Shown: positions 18,404-29,037 of the stretch, piece by piece
Layout: each line of letters begins with the position of its first letter
Position numbering within the stretch: position 1 is the first letter of the stretch
Assembly (NCBI RefSeq): GCF_024347075.1
Contig: NZ_AP024901.1
Coordinates: 496,001-560,000, forward strand
Length of the DNA stretch: 64,000 nt
From: Vibrio rarus
GTDB taxonomy: Bacteria > Pseudomonadota > Gammaproteobacteria > Enterobacterales > Vibrionaceae
Direction of reading: 5' to 3'
Notes under the pieces: generated by a model
The model's database searches: none
Told to the model about the DNA's origin: nothing
What the model saw: only the letters and a program-made list of their open reading frames with translations
Made by a program: the position numbers and the translations under genes

Positions 18404-20584
18404 CTAGTTAACTTTCTTATAAAACACAGTAGAAAGAGGTGGCAACACCATAGGCACAGACTGTGACAAACCTTGGCTTTCAATATTTTCTGTCACCAAG
18501 AGTGCCGGTATGCTTACATTAGAGCCTTGGTACTTAGCATCATCGGTATTGAGCAACAGTTCATATTGAGACTCATTAGGGATCCCCAAACGGAATTCAT
18601 GCTGAGGTACAGGGGTAAAGTTAGAAACCACCAGCACTCGCTCTCCGTTCTCATCAATACGCTCATGAGCAAGAACACTCGCCTCTGCTTCATCTTGCAA
18701 ACGCCACTCAAACCCGCGCGGGTCATAATCAAGGGCATGCAACGCCGGTTGCTGTTTATACAAAGCGTTCAAATCTCGAGTTAGATTCAACACCCCTTGG
18801 TGACGTTCATAATCCAGTAAGAACCATTGCAGTTGATCATCGTGGTTCCATTCCGCCGTTTGGCCAAATTCAGCCCCCATAAAGTTAAGCTTTTTACCCG
18901 GCTGGGCGTACATATAGCCCATGTAAGCGCGTAAGTTGGCGGTTTTTTGCCATTCATCACCCGGCATTTTGTCATGGATAGCCCCTTTGCCATACACCAC
19001 TTCATCGTGTGATAACGACAACACATAGTTTTCACTGTGTGCATACATTAACGGGAATGTGATGGTGTTGTGATGATATTTACGATGGATAGGATCTTGT
19101 TGAATGTACGACAAACTGTCGTGCATCCAGCCCATATTCCACTTAAAACCAAAGCCAAGGCCTCCTAAAAATGTCGGTGCTGATACCCCAGGGAATGCCG
19201 TTGACTCTTCAGCAATGGTCATAGCGTTCGGGAAGTGTTTGTACACTTCTTCGTTCATCCACTTTAAGGTGGCTATGGCGTCGTAATTCTCATTGCCACC
19301 ATCTTGGTTTGGTATCCACTGATCGTGACTTCGAGAGTAATCCAAGTACAACATAGACGCCACCGCATCCACACGAATGCCATCAATATGATAATGCTCA
19401 AACCAGAACAGCGCATTCGACACCATAAAGCGGCGTACATGCTCACGCCCTAAGTCGTAAATGAACGAGTTCCAATCTTGATGCCAGCCACGTCGAGGAT
19501 CGGGATCATGATACAAAGGCGTGCCGTCAAAGTTGGCCAAACCGTGATCGTCCGAAGGGAAGTGCGCCGGTACCCAATCAAGCACCACACCTAAGCCCGC
19601 TTGGTGACACTGATCCACAAAGTATTTGAAATCGTCAGGGGAACCAAAACGACTAGTCGGAGCAAACAAACCAATCGGCTGATACCCCCACGAACCGTAA
19701 AACGGATGCTCTGAAATAGGCATCAATTCAACATGTGAATAGCCTAAATCAACCAAATAAGGGATCAACTCAGCGGCCAATTCGCGGTAGTTTAAAAATT
19801 CACCCTGCGCGTTTCTTTTCCATGAACCCGCGTGCAACTCGTAAAAAGACAACGCTTGTTTGCGTTTTTCTGTTACAGGGCGAGTTTGCCAAGTCTTATC
19901 TTGCCATTGGTATTTGTTTTGATCGTACGTCACGGAAGCAAAGGATGGGTGCTGCTCATGTTGAAAACCCCACGGGTCTTGCTTATGTGGCAAACTTTCA
20001 CCCTGCGGGCCTTTGATCTCAAATTTATACTGAGTACCTTCGGCCAACTCAGGAATAAAGATCCCCCAAATACCGTAATCCAAACGTTGCATAGGGTGGC
20101 GACGACCGTCCCATTGGTTAAAGTTACCAATTAAGCTCACCGCTTGGGCATGAGGGGCATAAACCAAGAATCGCGTACCGGCAATGCTCTTACCATCACG
20201 CTGTAAAGTGATGAACTGAGCCCCCATGTGCTGATACATCTCTTTGGGTGTATGCAAATGATCAAATTCTTCATACAAAGCGTGATACTGATACGGATCA
20301 TCGATGATTTGCTCAACGTCGTTGCCCCAATGAACCGCTAATTGATAATGAGTAAACCTTAAATCACATTCTTGAGTTAAAATGAACGCGTCTCTTTCAT
20401 CACGCACTAACTCAATACGTTTACCGTCTACAAGCACGGCCACGCGGTGTGCTCCCGGCATCCAAACGGTTAAATTGCGTCCTTTTTCACGCACGAATGG
20501 ACCTAACAGTGAAAACGGGTCGGTCAGCGCTGCCTGACTCAACTTTTCATAAGCCGTGGTAAATTTGTCTTGAGCCTTTTGCAC
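18404..20584 (-). CDS. glgB: 1,4-alpha-glucan branching enzyme GlgB
   Basis: A 726-aa enzyme, the expected GlgB length, with an N-terminal CBM48-type domain and a GH13 barrel. Motifs are [11 protein letters not shown] with the nucleophile Asp, [12 protein letters not shown] with the catalytic Glu, and [11 protein letters not shown] with the third Asp. It makes alpha-1,6 branches in glycogen. The start is uncertain: AAGGAG precedes the GTG at 20584 by 7 bases and is too close to the ATG at 20590. Transcription from malQ is blocked by a strong terminator, so glgB probably has its own promoter within 20585-20796. Confidence 0.9.
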   Translation of the reverse strand: MQKAQDKFTTAYEKLSQAALTDPFSLLGPFVREKGRNLTVWMPGAHRVAVLVDGKRIELVRDERDAFILTQECDLRFTHYQLAVHWGNDVEQIIDDPYQYHALYEEFDHLHTPKEMYQHMGAQFITLQRDGKSIAGTRFLVYAPHAQAVSLIGNFNQWDGRRHPMQRLDYGIWGIFIPELAEGTQYKFEIKGPQGESLPHKQDPWGFQHEQHPSFASVTYDQNKYQWQDKTWQTRPVTEKRKQALSFYELHAGSWKRNAQGEFLNYRELAAELIPYLVDLGYSHVELMPISEHPFYGSWGYQPIGLFAPTSRFGSPDDFKYFVDQCHQAGLGVVLDWVPAHFPSDDHGLANFDGTPLYHDPDPRRGWHQDWNSFIYDLGREHVRRFMVSNALFWFEHYHIDGIRVDAVASMLYLDYSRSHDQWIPNQDGGNENYDAIATLKWMNEEVYKHFPNAMTIAEESTAFPGVSAPTFLGGLGFGFKWNMGWMHDSLSYIQQDPIHRKYHHNTITFPLMYAHSENYVLSLSHDEVVYGKGAIHDKMPGDEWQKTANLRAYMGYMYAQPGKKLNFMGAEFGQTAEWNHDDQLQWFLLDYERHQGVLNLTRDLNALYKQQPALHALDYDPRGFEWRLQDEAEASVLAHERIDENGERVLVVSNFTPVPQHEFRLGIPNESQYELLLNTDDAKYQGSNVSIPALLVTENIESQGLSQSVPMVLPPLSTVFYKKVN

Positions 20585-20796
20585 GCCCATTCTCCTTCGA
20601 TAATTCATTCTATTTATAATTTTTTGAGAGTGTGTGAAAGTTGCCTTCCCTCACCCTAGCCATTTTTTGTTCATCTTAGCGATCCTGATGCCACTAAGCT
20701 ATATTGTTAACAAAAACATACACTTTATTGACTGTACTTAAACGAATTTACGTCTACCCAGTGTCAAATTGTCGTTCGTTTATCACAAAATGAGCA

Positions 20797-20828
20797 ACAA
20801 AAAATGCCCGCATACAAAGCGGGCATTT
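20797..20828 (-). terminator. terminator of malQ
   Basis: On the minus strand AAATGCCCGC and GCGGGCATTT pair over 10 bases with a 7-base loop and run into TTTTTTG. It lies about 80 bases after malQ and before glgB. The rest of the 20585-20906 gap shows nothing further. Confidence 0.85.
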
Positions 20829-20906
20829 CAGTCCCTATCGGACTGTAACAAAATTACCAAAATGAAAGTTTGAGCAGTGCGTTAGTTTTCATAATAAAAT
20901 GAGCAT

Positions 20907-23096
20907 TTAGCCATTTTTTGACGCTTGATCACGAACTTCTGTTAAACGTTTTGCTATGTGGTTAACGGGTTCACGAGCAAACATCTCTTCCAGATTCACT
21001 GAAAGCTTACGACGCCAATTAGGATACTCATCTACTGTGCCCGGAATGTTGACCGGTTTATCCATCTCCAACCAATCTTCCAACTGCACACTAAGAAGCG
21101 CCGACGAACCGGCTGCCACATGCAACTGCAGGGCATCCGCCAGATAACGATCCATAGGAACCCATTGCGCATTGTCACCAATACCAGTAGATAAAAACTG
21201 TGGATTGTATTCTCTGATGGTATTTAAGATCCCTTGCTTACATGCTAAACGATCAGCAAACAACGTTTGCAATTGTTCAGGATCAGGATAGAGACCTAAT
21301 TCCTCACCTAACTTTAAGTCGTCACAATGCCAAAATCCACGCAATGTCGGCATATCATGAGTACACAATGCCGACATGGATTGAGCAGCGTAATCTAATG
21401 GTTTAATAAAGCCACCATCGGCTTTATTTTCAAAGAAGAATACCTTGTAAGAATGCACGCCAGCATCACGTAAAATATCAACAATCTCATCGGGTACTGT
21501 GCCCAAATCTTCGCCAATAACGGCACATTGGAAACGGTGTGACTCTAACGCTAAAATGGCCAACATATCTTGTACGGGGTAATACACATACGCCCCTTGC
21601 GTCGCGTTCTTACCTTTTGGTATCCACCATAGGCGCAACAGTCCCAATACATGGTCAATACGCAACGCGCCACAATGCTTCATATTGGCACGTAACAATT
21701 GCACAAACGCATCGTACCCAGTAGCTTGTAATTGTTGTGGATTCAGCGGTGGTAAACCCCAGTTTTGACCTAGAGGCCCCAATACATCTGGCGGTGCACC
21801 AATACTGGCATCTAAAATGAGATTGCCCTTATCCGCCCAAGTTTCAGAACCTGAATCTGCCACACCTACCGCTAAATCTCGGTATAGCCCCAACGTCATG
21901 CCCTTCTCTTTTGCTAAAGATTGCGCTTCATTAATTTGCGTATCGGCAACCCACTGCAGATACATATAAAGATTGATCAGATCTTGGTTTTCTTGAATGA
22001 ATTTCTTTGTTCCAGCGCTATCAAAATGGCGATATTTTTCAGGAAATGCCGGCCAGCCCCACACGCAACCATCCGCTTCATGTAATGTTTTATGCATGGC
22101 ATCAAAGGCGGCTTGATGAACAAGGCTTTCCCCACCTTCCTCTACAAAACGTAAGAACATTTGTGCTCGTGGTGTGTTATGCGCTAAATGACGTGATTTA
22201 AATTGGGCAAACAACAGCGGTAACACGGCCATTTTAAGGGCGGATACTTCACTATAATTGACATGCTGAACTTCACGAACCTTTTGCAGGCGCAATTGGA
22301 ACTCGGCGCTACCTACGGTTTGCTGGGCTTCAACACTTAAAGCAAACTCCGGCACTGAACTCACATCAATGTACATGATGTTAAGCCAACGACGAGAAGA
22401 CGGGCTATAAGGGCTGGCGCCTTCTGGGTTAGCAGGAAACAACGAATGAATGGGATTTAAACCCACAAAATCACCGCCACGGGCAGCAATATCACCCACT
22501 AACTGTTTTAAATCACCAAAATCACCGATGCCCCAGTTATGCGGGGTGCGAAGTGTATAAAGTTGCACACTTGGGCCCCACAATTTTTTTCCTTTAGCGA
22601 TGTCATCTTGTTTAAAACACGCTTTTGGCGTCACTATCAAGCTCATTTGATAAGGGGTTTTACGGCGCTTACGGGTCACATATAAAGTATGGTAGCCCCA
22701 GCCAATGTCCGCCGGTAGAGCAAATACCAAAGGTCCACCTTGTTTGCGATCATCTCTTACTATCTGAGATTGAAGATACCCCTCAAGGACAGTGCCCTGC
22801 TCGGTTTCTAAGCGCCATGCAAATTCACTTTCACGAGCACTGGCACCTAAATACAGCTCCACCTCCAGCGCGTCCCCATCACGCACCACCAATACTGGCG
22901 ACAACACTTCTTGTTTGTGTTTTTTCTGGGCAGATTTCAGCAGTGCTTCGTCACAGCTAGTATCGTAGCCTAAAGCGGTCAGTAATTGTTCAATGGTGTC
23001 GTCTTCAACATTTGCTTGGTCTCCCCAAGCACTGACATAGCTATCGGAAATACGAGCCATTTCAGCGACTTTTTTTAATACAGATTGTTCTTTCAT
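20907..23096 (-). CDS. malQ: 4-alpha-glucanotransferase (amylomaltase) MalQ
   Basis: A 729-aa GH77 enzyme that disproportionates maltodextrins in the cytoplasm. The motifs ALRIDHVLGLLRLWWIP (nucleophile Asp), IGEDLGTVPDEI (Glu) and CTHDMPTLRGFW (Asp) are intact, and the N-terminal extension of about 150 residues matches enterobacterial-type MalQ. GGAG precedes the ATG by 6 bases. It follows malP by 156 bases on the same strand, as in malPQ operons. Confidence 0.92.
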   Translation of the reverse strand: MKEQSVLKKVAEMARISDSYVSAWGDQANVEDDTIEQLLTALGYDTSCDEALLKSAQKKHKQEVLSPVLVVRDGDALEVELYLGASARESEFAWRLETEQGTVLEGYLQSQIVRDDRKQGGPLVFALPADIGWGYHTLYVTRKRRKTPYQMSLIVTPKACFKQDDIAKGKKLWGPSVQLYTLRTPHNWGIGDFGDLKQLVGDIAARGGDFVGLNPIHSLFPANPEGASPYSPSSRRWLNIMYIDVSSVPEFALSVEAQQTVGSAEFQLRLQKVREVQHVNYSEVSALKMAVLPLLFAQFKSRHLAHNTPRAQMFLRFVEEGGESLVHQAAFDAMHKTLHEADGCVWGWPAFPEKYRHFDSAGTKKFIQENQDLINLYMYLQWVADTQINEAQSLAKEKGMTLGLYRDLAVGVADSGSETWADKGNLILDASIGAPPDVLGPLGQNWGLPPLNPQQLQATGYDAFVQLLRANMKHCGALRIDHVLGLLRLWWIPKGKNATQGAYVYYPVQDMLAILALESHRFQCAVIGEDLGTVPDEIVDILRDAGVHSYKVFFFENKADGGFIKPLDYAAQSMSALCTHDMPTLRGFWHCDDLKLGEELGLYPDPEQLQTLFADRLACKQGILNTIREYNPQFLSTGIGDNAQWVPMDRYLADALQLHVAAGSSALLSVQLEDWLEMDKPVNIPGTVDEYPNWRRKLSVNLEEMFAREPVNHIAKRLTEVRDQASKNG

Positions 23097-23252
23097 CGCT
23101 CTCTCCGAAGACGAAACACGCCTTCAAACAAGTAATTGAGTTTTGATAAACAGCCACGCTGTTTATGCTTCGCTTTAACAGTTGCGATAGCGCCACCTTA
23201 TACCAACGTAAGATGACGCTATACCAAGGGCATTACGCCCTCACTTTAATGA

Positions 23253-25706
23253 CTAACGGTGAACCGGCTCGAGTTTCCAGATGTTGTTCACGTAGTCACG
23301 AATTGAACGGTCGGAGCTAAACTTGCCCACTAACGCCGTATTTAAAATGGCCTTCTTCGCCCAACCCGCTTGATCTTTATACTGCTCGCCCATCTCTTCA
23401 TGAGCTTTCACATAAGAGGCGAAATCCACAAGACAAAGATAGGGGTCACCGCCATCTAACAAACTGTCAAATGTGGCGCGCAATTTACCTGGCTCACCCG
23501 GAGTAAACTCTTCACCCAACAACAGATCCATCGACGCTTTTAGCAAGTGATCCGAGTTGTAATAGTCAAATGGGTTATAGCCTTTAGCACGCGTTTCGTT
23601 CACGCCATCCACATCAAGACCAAAGATATAGATGTTCTCATCACCGACTTCTTCACGGATCTCAACGTTAGCGCCATCCATAGTGCCGATAGTCAGCGCA
23701 CCGTTGAGGGCCATTTTCATGTTGCCAGTACCGGAGGCTTCTTTACCTGCAGTAGAGATTTGCTCAGACACATCCGACGCTGGGATAATGATTTCCGCAA
23801 GGCTTACGCGGTAGTCCGGCATAAACACCACTTTTAGCTTGTTGCCAATGCGCACATCGTTATTGATCTTGTCTGCAATTTTGTTGATGGCGTAGATGAT
23901 CTCTTTGGCTAAGTGATAACCCGGTGCAGCTTTAGCAGCAAAGAACACCACACGTGGCGTCATATCAAAATCAGCATCGTTTAATAAACGGTGGTACAAA
24001 GACAAGATGTGCAACATGTTGAGGTGCTGACGCTTATACTCATGTAGACGCTTGATTTGCACGTCAAAGATGGCATTGGTATCCAGTTCGATATCCATGT
24101 TCTCTTTAACCCAATTGGCGAGGCGCTGCTTGTTGTGCTTCTTCACCGTCATGTATTGCTGCTGAAATTCTGCATCATCGGCAAATTTAGAGATATCCGA
24201 GAGCTGATCTAAGTTTGCCGCCCACTGATCGCCAATTTTTTCCGTAATAAGCGCAGACAAGCCCGGGTTACAGAACTTCAACCAACGACGCGGTGTCACA
24301 CCGTTAGTCACGTTATGCAAGCGTGTTGGGTACAACTCATTAAACTCTGGGAACAGATCTTTCTTAACCAGTGCCGAGTGCAGTGCCGCTACGCCGTTTA
24401 CCGCATAAGAGCCCACTACACAAAGGTTGGCCATGCGCACCATGCGATGGAAGCCTTCTTGGATGATCGACAGTTTGCGTTGTTTTTCTACATCTCCAGG
24501 CCATTTAGCACGCACTTCCATTAGAAATTCGTGGTTAATGCGATAGATGATTTCCATATGACGCGGAAGCAGACGCTGGATAAGCGACTCAGACCAGGTT
24601 TCTAGTGCTTCAGGAAGCAAGGTATGGTTGGTGTATGCGAACGTCTTAGTGGAAATAGACCAGGCTTTATCCCAACCAAAGCCTTTTTCATCCACCAAAA
24701 TGCGCATCAGTTCAGGGATAGCGACCGTTGGGTGCGTATCGTTCAACTGTACTGTCTCGTACTTAGGCAGATCCACTAAGGCGTGACCGGCTGCTTCATG
24801 GCGACGCAAGATGTCGCGAATGGAGGCCGCTGAATGGAAATACTGCTGCATCAGGCGCAGTGTTTTGCCTTTCTCATGGTTATCATTTGGATACAGCACT
24901 TTGGTAATGTTGCCCGCATCAATTAATGAGTGCTGAGCTTCAAAGTAATCTCCGTTATTGAAACTTTCTAAAGAGAAAGGGGCAATAGCTTGGCATTCCC
25001 ATAAACGAAGTGGGTAAACCGTGTTGGATTCATAGCCCACAATCGGCAGATCCCAAGGCATCGCTTTCACTGTCATGCCCGGTACCCAGCGGCGTTTCTC
25101 TTCGCCGTTCTCAATCACAGTTTCAACCTGCCCGTAAAAACCAATTTCCTGAGCAATTTCAGGGCGAACTAACTCCCACGGATAGCCATCAATACCGCGC
25201 CAAGCATCGGGAGCCTCTTGTTGAGCGCCCTCTTTAAATGATTGCTTGAATAGACCGTATTCGTAGTGCAGGCCATAACCCACGGTTGGGTACTCTTGGG
25301 CTGCGCATGAATCCATAAAACATGCGGCTAAGCGACCTAAACCACCGTTACCTAATGATGGGTCACGCTCTTCTTCTAAAAGATCCGTTAAATTAAAACC
25401 CAACTCCTGCATGGCATCCGTAACGTGTTGATAAAGTCCCATACTGATCAGGTTATTACCCGTTAAACGACCAATAAGAAACTCAAGAGAAAGGTAGTTA
25501 ACACTCTTTGCATGAGTGATTTTCTTATCGGATTCCGTTTGTAACAAATCAAGGGTCGTGAACTCCGCCAGCGCTTGGCCCATCGCTAAATACCACTGAC
25601 GTGTGGATGCGTTTTCTTCCGTCGTCGCATAAGTGGCGGTTAGATGTTTCTTAACGCTGGCTTGAAAATGCTGTTTATCGAACTTTTTTTGTTGAGCTGG
25701 TTTCAT
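23253..25706 (-). CDS. malP: maltodextrin/glycogen phosphorylase
   Basis: An 817-aa GT35 phosphorylase that releases glucose-1-phosphate from alpha-glucan ends. The pyridoxal-phosphate site EASGTGNMKMALNGALTIG with its Lys is present near the C-terminus, and the N-terminal LSLEFLIGR and LGNGGLGRLAACFMDS blocks are typical. The length is nearer GlgP than E. coli MalP (797 aa), but the location upstream of malQ and divergent from malT argues for malP. Confidence 0.88.
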   Translation of the reverse strand: MKPAQQKKFDKQHFQASVKKHLTATYATTEENASTRQWYLAMGQALAEFTTLDLLQTESDKKITHAKSVNYLSLEFLIGRLTGNNLISMGLYQHVTDAMQELGFNLTDLLEEERDPSLGNGGLGRLAACFMDSCAAQEYPTVGYGLHYEYGLFKQSFKEGAQQEAPDAWRGIDGYPWELVRPEIAQEIGFYGQVETVIENGEEKRRWVPGMTVKAMPWDLPIVGYESNTVYPLRLWECQAIAPFSLESFNNGDYFEAQHSLIDAGNITKVLYPNDNHEKGKTLRLMQQYFHSAASIRDILRRHEAAGHALVDLPKYETVQLNDTHPTVAIPELMRILVDEKGFGWDKAWSISTKTFAYTNHTLLPEALETWSESLIQRLLPRHMEIIYRINHEFLMEVRAKWPGDVEKQRKLSIIQEGFHRMVRMANLCVVGSYAVNGVAALHSALVKKDLFPEFNELYPTRLHNVTNGVTPRRWLKFCNPGLSALITEKIGDQWAANLDQLSDISKFADDAEFQQQYMTVKKHNKQRLANWVKENMDIELDTNAIFDVQIKRLHEYKRQHLNMLHILSLYHRLLNDADFDMTPRVVFFAAKAAPGYHLAKEIIYAINKIADKINNDVRIGNKLKVVFMPDYRVSLAEIIIPASDVSEQISTAGKEASGTGNMKMALNGALTIGTMDGANVEIREEVGDENIYIFGLDVDGVNETRAKGYNPFDYYNSDHLLKASMDLLLGEEFTPGEPGKLRATFDSLLDGGDPYLCLVDFASYVKAHEEMGEQYKDQAGWAKKAILNTALVGKFSSDRSIRDYVNNIWKLEPVHR

Positions 25707-26256
25707 AATAGGAACTCTCTCGCTTAGTTTTGTTCATCTACACTCATCATCTAGTAACCCCGTCTCTCCTTCATCATCCCAACCACCAAGGCCAATAGGA
25801 GGAGTCATGAGGGCGTAGGGAGGAGAAAAAATCACTTATTGCGCGAGCTCGCAAAAAAGGGGGGATGCGACGCACATAACAGGACTTAGGTCACAAAAAT
25901 ATGCACAACAATGCATTGGATGAATAAGAATGTTTGAGAGATGTAAAATTGCCCGTTGCCAATAACACGACTTCGGTCACGCTATTTTTTTACAAAGACA
26001 AAGAAACACCGCACAGCTTGTGCAGAGCCAGTAAGAGTGACCTCACAAAAAACGCCTATTAGAGATATTCATCACAAAACAGAGGCGTAGAAAGCAAATA
26101 ATTGAGGATTCTCACCTTGATACGTTGCAGGATAAGTGAGCACAGCATATGCAGCACTGATTGATTTGCTTATACGTTTTTCGTGCAAATTAACCGCGAC
26201 TCATCAGGCCAAGCATGTCTATTACCGTACACAACACTAACAAAAGGTCAGTCACC
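25707..26256. promoter_or_regulatory. malP-malT divergent control region with candidate MalT boxes
   Basis: This 550-bp gap separates divergent malP and malT. Three segments each match 8 of 10 positions of the MalT box GGGGAKGAGG: TGGGATGATG on the minus strand (25772-25781), AGGGAGGAGA (25817-25826) and GGGGATGCGA (25861-25870). Half-sites such as GTCACA near 25891 could belong to CRP. No gene is visible. Binding is inference. Confidence 0.45.
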
Positions 26257-28962
26257 ATGTGGATCCCTTCAAAACTCACCCGTCCAGGACGCTTACACAA
26301 TGCGATTGTGCGCCCAAGAGTATTGGAATTGTTACAGCAAGCGCCTTGCTATAAGTTAGTGTTGCTACGATCACCGGCAGGATACGGTAAAACGACCATG
26401 GCCGCACAATGGCTCGCCGAAAAACCAAATGTAGGTTGGTATAATCTCGATGAGAGCGATAATGACAGCTACCGCTTTATTAACTACTTTATCCAAGTAT
26501 TAAATAACGCCACAGGAAACAGTTGCCTGCAATCGCAAGCTTTGATTGAAAAACGACAATATTCGTCTCTGCACAGCCTATTTGGCGAAATTTTTGCAGA
26601 ACTGACCAACAATGTTCATCAATCTTATCTAGTGTTTGATGACTACCACTTCATCACTAACGAAGACATCCACCAAGCCATGCGCTTTTTTATCAAGCAC
26701 ATGCCTGACAACATTACCGTTGTGATCACTAGCCGCTCCAACCCTCCACTGGGTACTGCCAATCTGCGAGTTCGGGATCTGATGATTGAAATAAACGATC
26801 GCAACTTAGCGTTTGACTTAGAAGAGACCACTCGTTTTTTCAATCTCAGAATGAAAGAAGACATTGATGAGTCCACTGCAGATAAAGTGCGCAATTACGC
26901 TGAAGGTTGGGCCTCTGCATTGCAATTAATTGCCGTCCAAGCCCAGCAATGTAATAAGCCTATTCAGCAATCACTGCACTGTATGAATGAGTTTAACCAC
27001 TCTCATCTTTGGGACTATCTTGCCGAAGAGGTGTTTGACTCTGCAGACAGTGATATCCAAAACTTTCTTATGCAATGCTCCATTTTAGATAACTTTAATG
27101 ACCAATTAATCTACGCAGTAACCGGTCGCGATGATGCCTTAAACATGCTGGATAACCTCAGCAAATTCGGCCTGTTTTTGAGCATTGATTCCGTGGATGA
27201 ACACTGGTATCGCTTCCATTACTTATTCAGTGAATTTTTAAATCATCAACGTCTCTTGCATATGCCACATCAAGAAGCTCAATTACAAAGTAAGGCTGCC
27301 AACGCCTGGCTCACACACAACCGTCCTTTGCAAGCATTACAACATGCCAAGCGAAGTAAAGACCCACAATTGTGTGCCCATATCATGCAAGAACACGGTT
27401 GGCATATGTTCAATAGTGGCGAGCTAAGTACCCTTGAAAAAGCCATTGATGAACTGGATACCGAACAACTCTACCAAACCGCAAAACTGCCCCTTTTGCG
27501 AGCGTGGCTGGCGCAAAGCCAACACAGATTCAACGACGTGGGTGACTTACTGTCAGAAGCGAAAACCGAATTAAACAAACGAAACATCACGCTCTCCACC
27601 CAAGAAAAAGGGCAAGTGAGCGCACTAAGAGCACAGGTGGCCATTAACCAAGGAAACCCTGAAGAAGCGCTCAATTTGGCCGAATTAGCACTCAGCCAAA
27701 TTGACAACAACGATTTTAGAAGCCGCATCGTAGGTACTTCGGTTATTGGCGAAGTAAACCACGTTCTGGGGCGATTAGACCGCGCCCTTCCCATGATGCA
27801 GCAAACAGAAAAGCTGGCGCGTCAATATCAAGTGTACCACCACGTTTTGTGGGCGCTGATCCAACAAAGCGAAATATTACTTGCGCAAGGATACACGCAA
27901 GCGTCGTTTGAATTGCAAGACCAAGCGTTCAAAGTTATTCAAGAACATCACTTTCAACAAGTGCCTTTACATGAGCATTTATTGCGTGGCCGGGCACAAA
28001 TTTTATGGTGTTGGAACCGCTTAGATGAAGCGGAACAAACTGCGTTTAAAGGCATTGATGTGCTTGCCGATCAAGAGAGCTTACACCTACATAGCTATTC
28101 AATGTTGACTCGAATTGCGTTAGGTCGAGGGGAGCTGGATAAAGCCGGTCGATTTGTTAAAAAAATTGAAGAACTGCTTTTAGAATCCAACTATCATGTG
28201 GATTGGTCGGCCAACGCCTCCTTCTCTTTACTGCTGTATTGGCAAGCGAGTAACGACACGTCGGCTATCCATAACTGGTTGGTACAAACAGAGCAACCAC
28301 AGGACGCAAACAATCACTTTAACCAATTGCAATGGCGCAATATCGCCCGTGCTCAAATTGCTTGCGATAGGCTTGATGATGCACGGCAAACCCTTACTCT
28401 GCTACAACAGCAAGCTATCGAACATAAACTCGTCACTGACAACAATCGTAACCTGATCGTGGAATCTGTTTTGTACATTAAACAAGAAAATGAAACCATG
28501 GCTCGCGATAAACTCAAGCAGGCATTGGCCTTAACCAATCAAACGGGAATGGTCGGCAACTTTATTATTGATGGCGCCTCCATCAATACACTACTAGAAA
28601 AACTGGTTAACAAAACACAAATTGGCGACTTAGAACGACATCGTGCTTTGCAGTTATTAAAAGAGATAGGCAACAAACAGCGCAGTCGTGCAGTTCACTT
28701 TGATGAAGACTTTGTAAATCAACTGGTTAATCATAAAAACATCCCAGAACTCATCCGCACCAGTCCCCTAACACAGCGCGAATGGCAAGTACTCAACCTC
28801 ATTTACTCCGGCTTTAGTAACGAACAAATCGCTCAAGAGCTTGACGTGGCCGGCACAACAATTAAGACACATATTCGCAACCTTTATCAGAAGCTCAACA
28901 TAGCAAATAGGAAGGAAGCCATAGAGACTGCGGAAAATTTGTTGCGTTTAATGGGATATTAA
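26257..28962 (+). CDS. malT: maltose regulon activator MalT
   Basis: A 901-aa STAND-class ATPase regulator, identical in length to E. coli MalT. It opens with [13 protein letters not shown], has the Walker [10 protein letters not shown] near residue 39, a Walker B LVFDDYH, a long helical repeat region that senses maltotriose, and a C-terminal LuxR-type HTH ([20 protein letters not shown]). It activates transcription when bound to ATP and maltotriose. The ATG at 26257 has AAGG upstream; the frame also opens at 26215. Confidence 0.93.
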   Translation: MWIPSKLTRPGRLHNAIVRPRVLELLQQAPCYKLVLLRSPAGYGKTTMAAQWLAEKPNVGWYNLDESDNDSYRFINYFIQVLNNATGNSCLQSQALIEKRQYSSLHSLFGEIFAELTNNVHQSYLVFDDYHFITNEDIHQAMRFFIKHMPDNITVVITSRSNPPLGTANLRVRDLMIEINDRNLAFDLEETTRFFNLRMKEDIDESTADKVRNYAEGWASALQLIAVQAQQCNKPIQQSLHCMNEFNHSHLWDYLAEEVFDSADSDIQNFLMQCSILDNFNDQLIYAVTGRDDALNMLDNLSKFGLFLSIDSVDEHWYRFHYLFSEFLNHQRLLHMPHQEAQLQSKAANAWLTHNRPLQALQHAKRSKDPQLCAHIMQEHGWHMFNSGELSTLEKAIDELDTEQLYQTAKLPLLRAWLAQSQHRFNDVGDLLSEAKTELNKRNITLSTQEKGQVSALRAQVAINQGNPEEALNLAELALSQIDNNDFRSRIVGTSVIGEVNHVLGRLDRALPMMQQTEKLARQYQVYHHVLWALIQQSEILLAQGYTQASFELQDQAFKVIQEHHFQQVPLHEHLLRGRAQILWCWNRLDEAEQTAFKGIDVLADQESLHLHSYSMLTRIALGRGELDKAGRFVKKIEELLLESNYHVDWSANASFSLLLYWQASNDTSAIHNWLVQTEQPQDANNHFNQLQWRNIARAQIACDRLDDARQTLTLLQQQAIEHKLVTDNNRNLIVESVLYIKQENETMARDKLKQALALTNQTGMVGNFIIDGASINTLLEKLVNKTQIGDLERHRALQLLKEIGNKQRSRAVHFDEDFVNQLVNHKNIPELIRTSPLTQREWQVLNLIYSGFSNEQIAQELDVAGTTIKTHIRNLYQKLNIANRKEAIETAENLLRLMGY

Positions 28963-29037
28963 TTCGCACGTATATAGAAGACATAAGAGCATTTAGCGGT
29001 TAACATAGAGGTTGGACAGTTTGAAAGATGTAACTCA

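Noticed and set aside
18473..20134. Several 60-100 codon plus-strand frames opposite glgB
   Set aside because: They are shadows of the strongly conserved glgB frame; the same applies to frames opposite malQ, malP, ahpF and the IS transposases.
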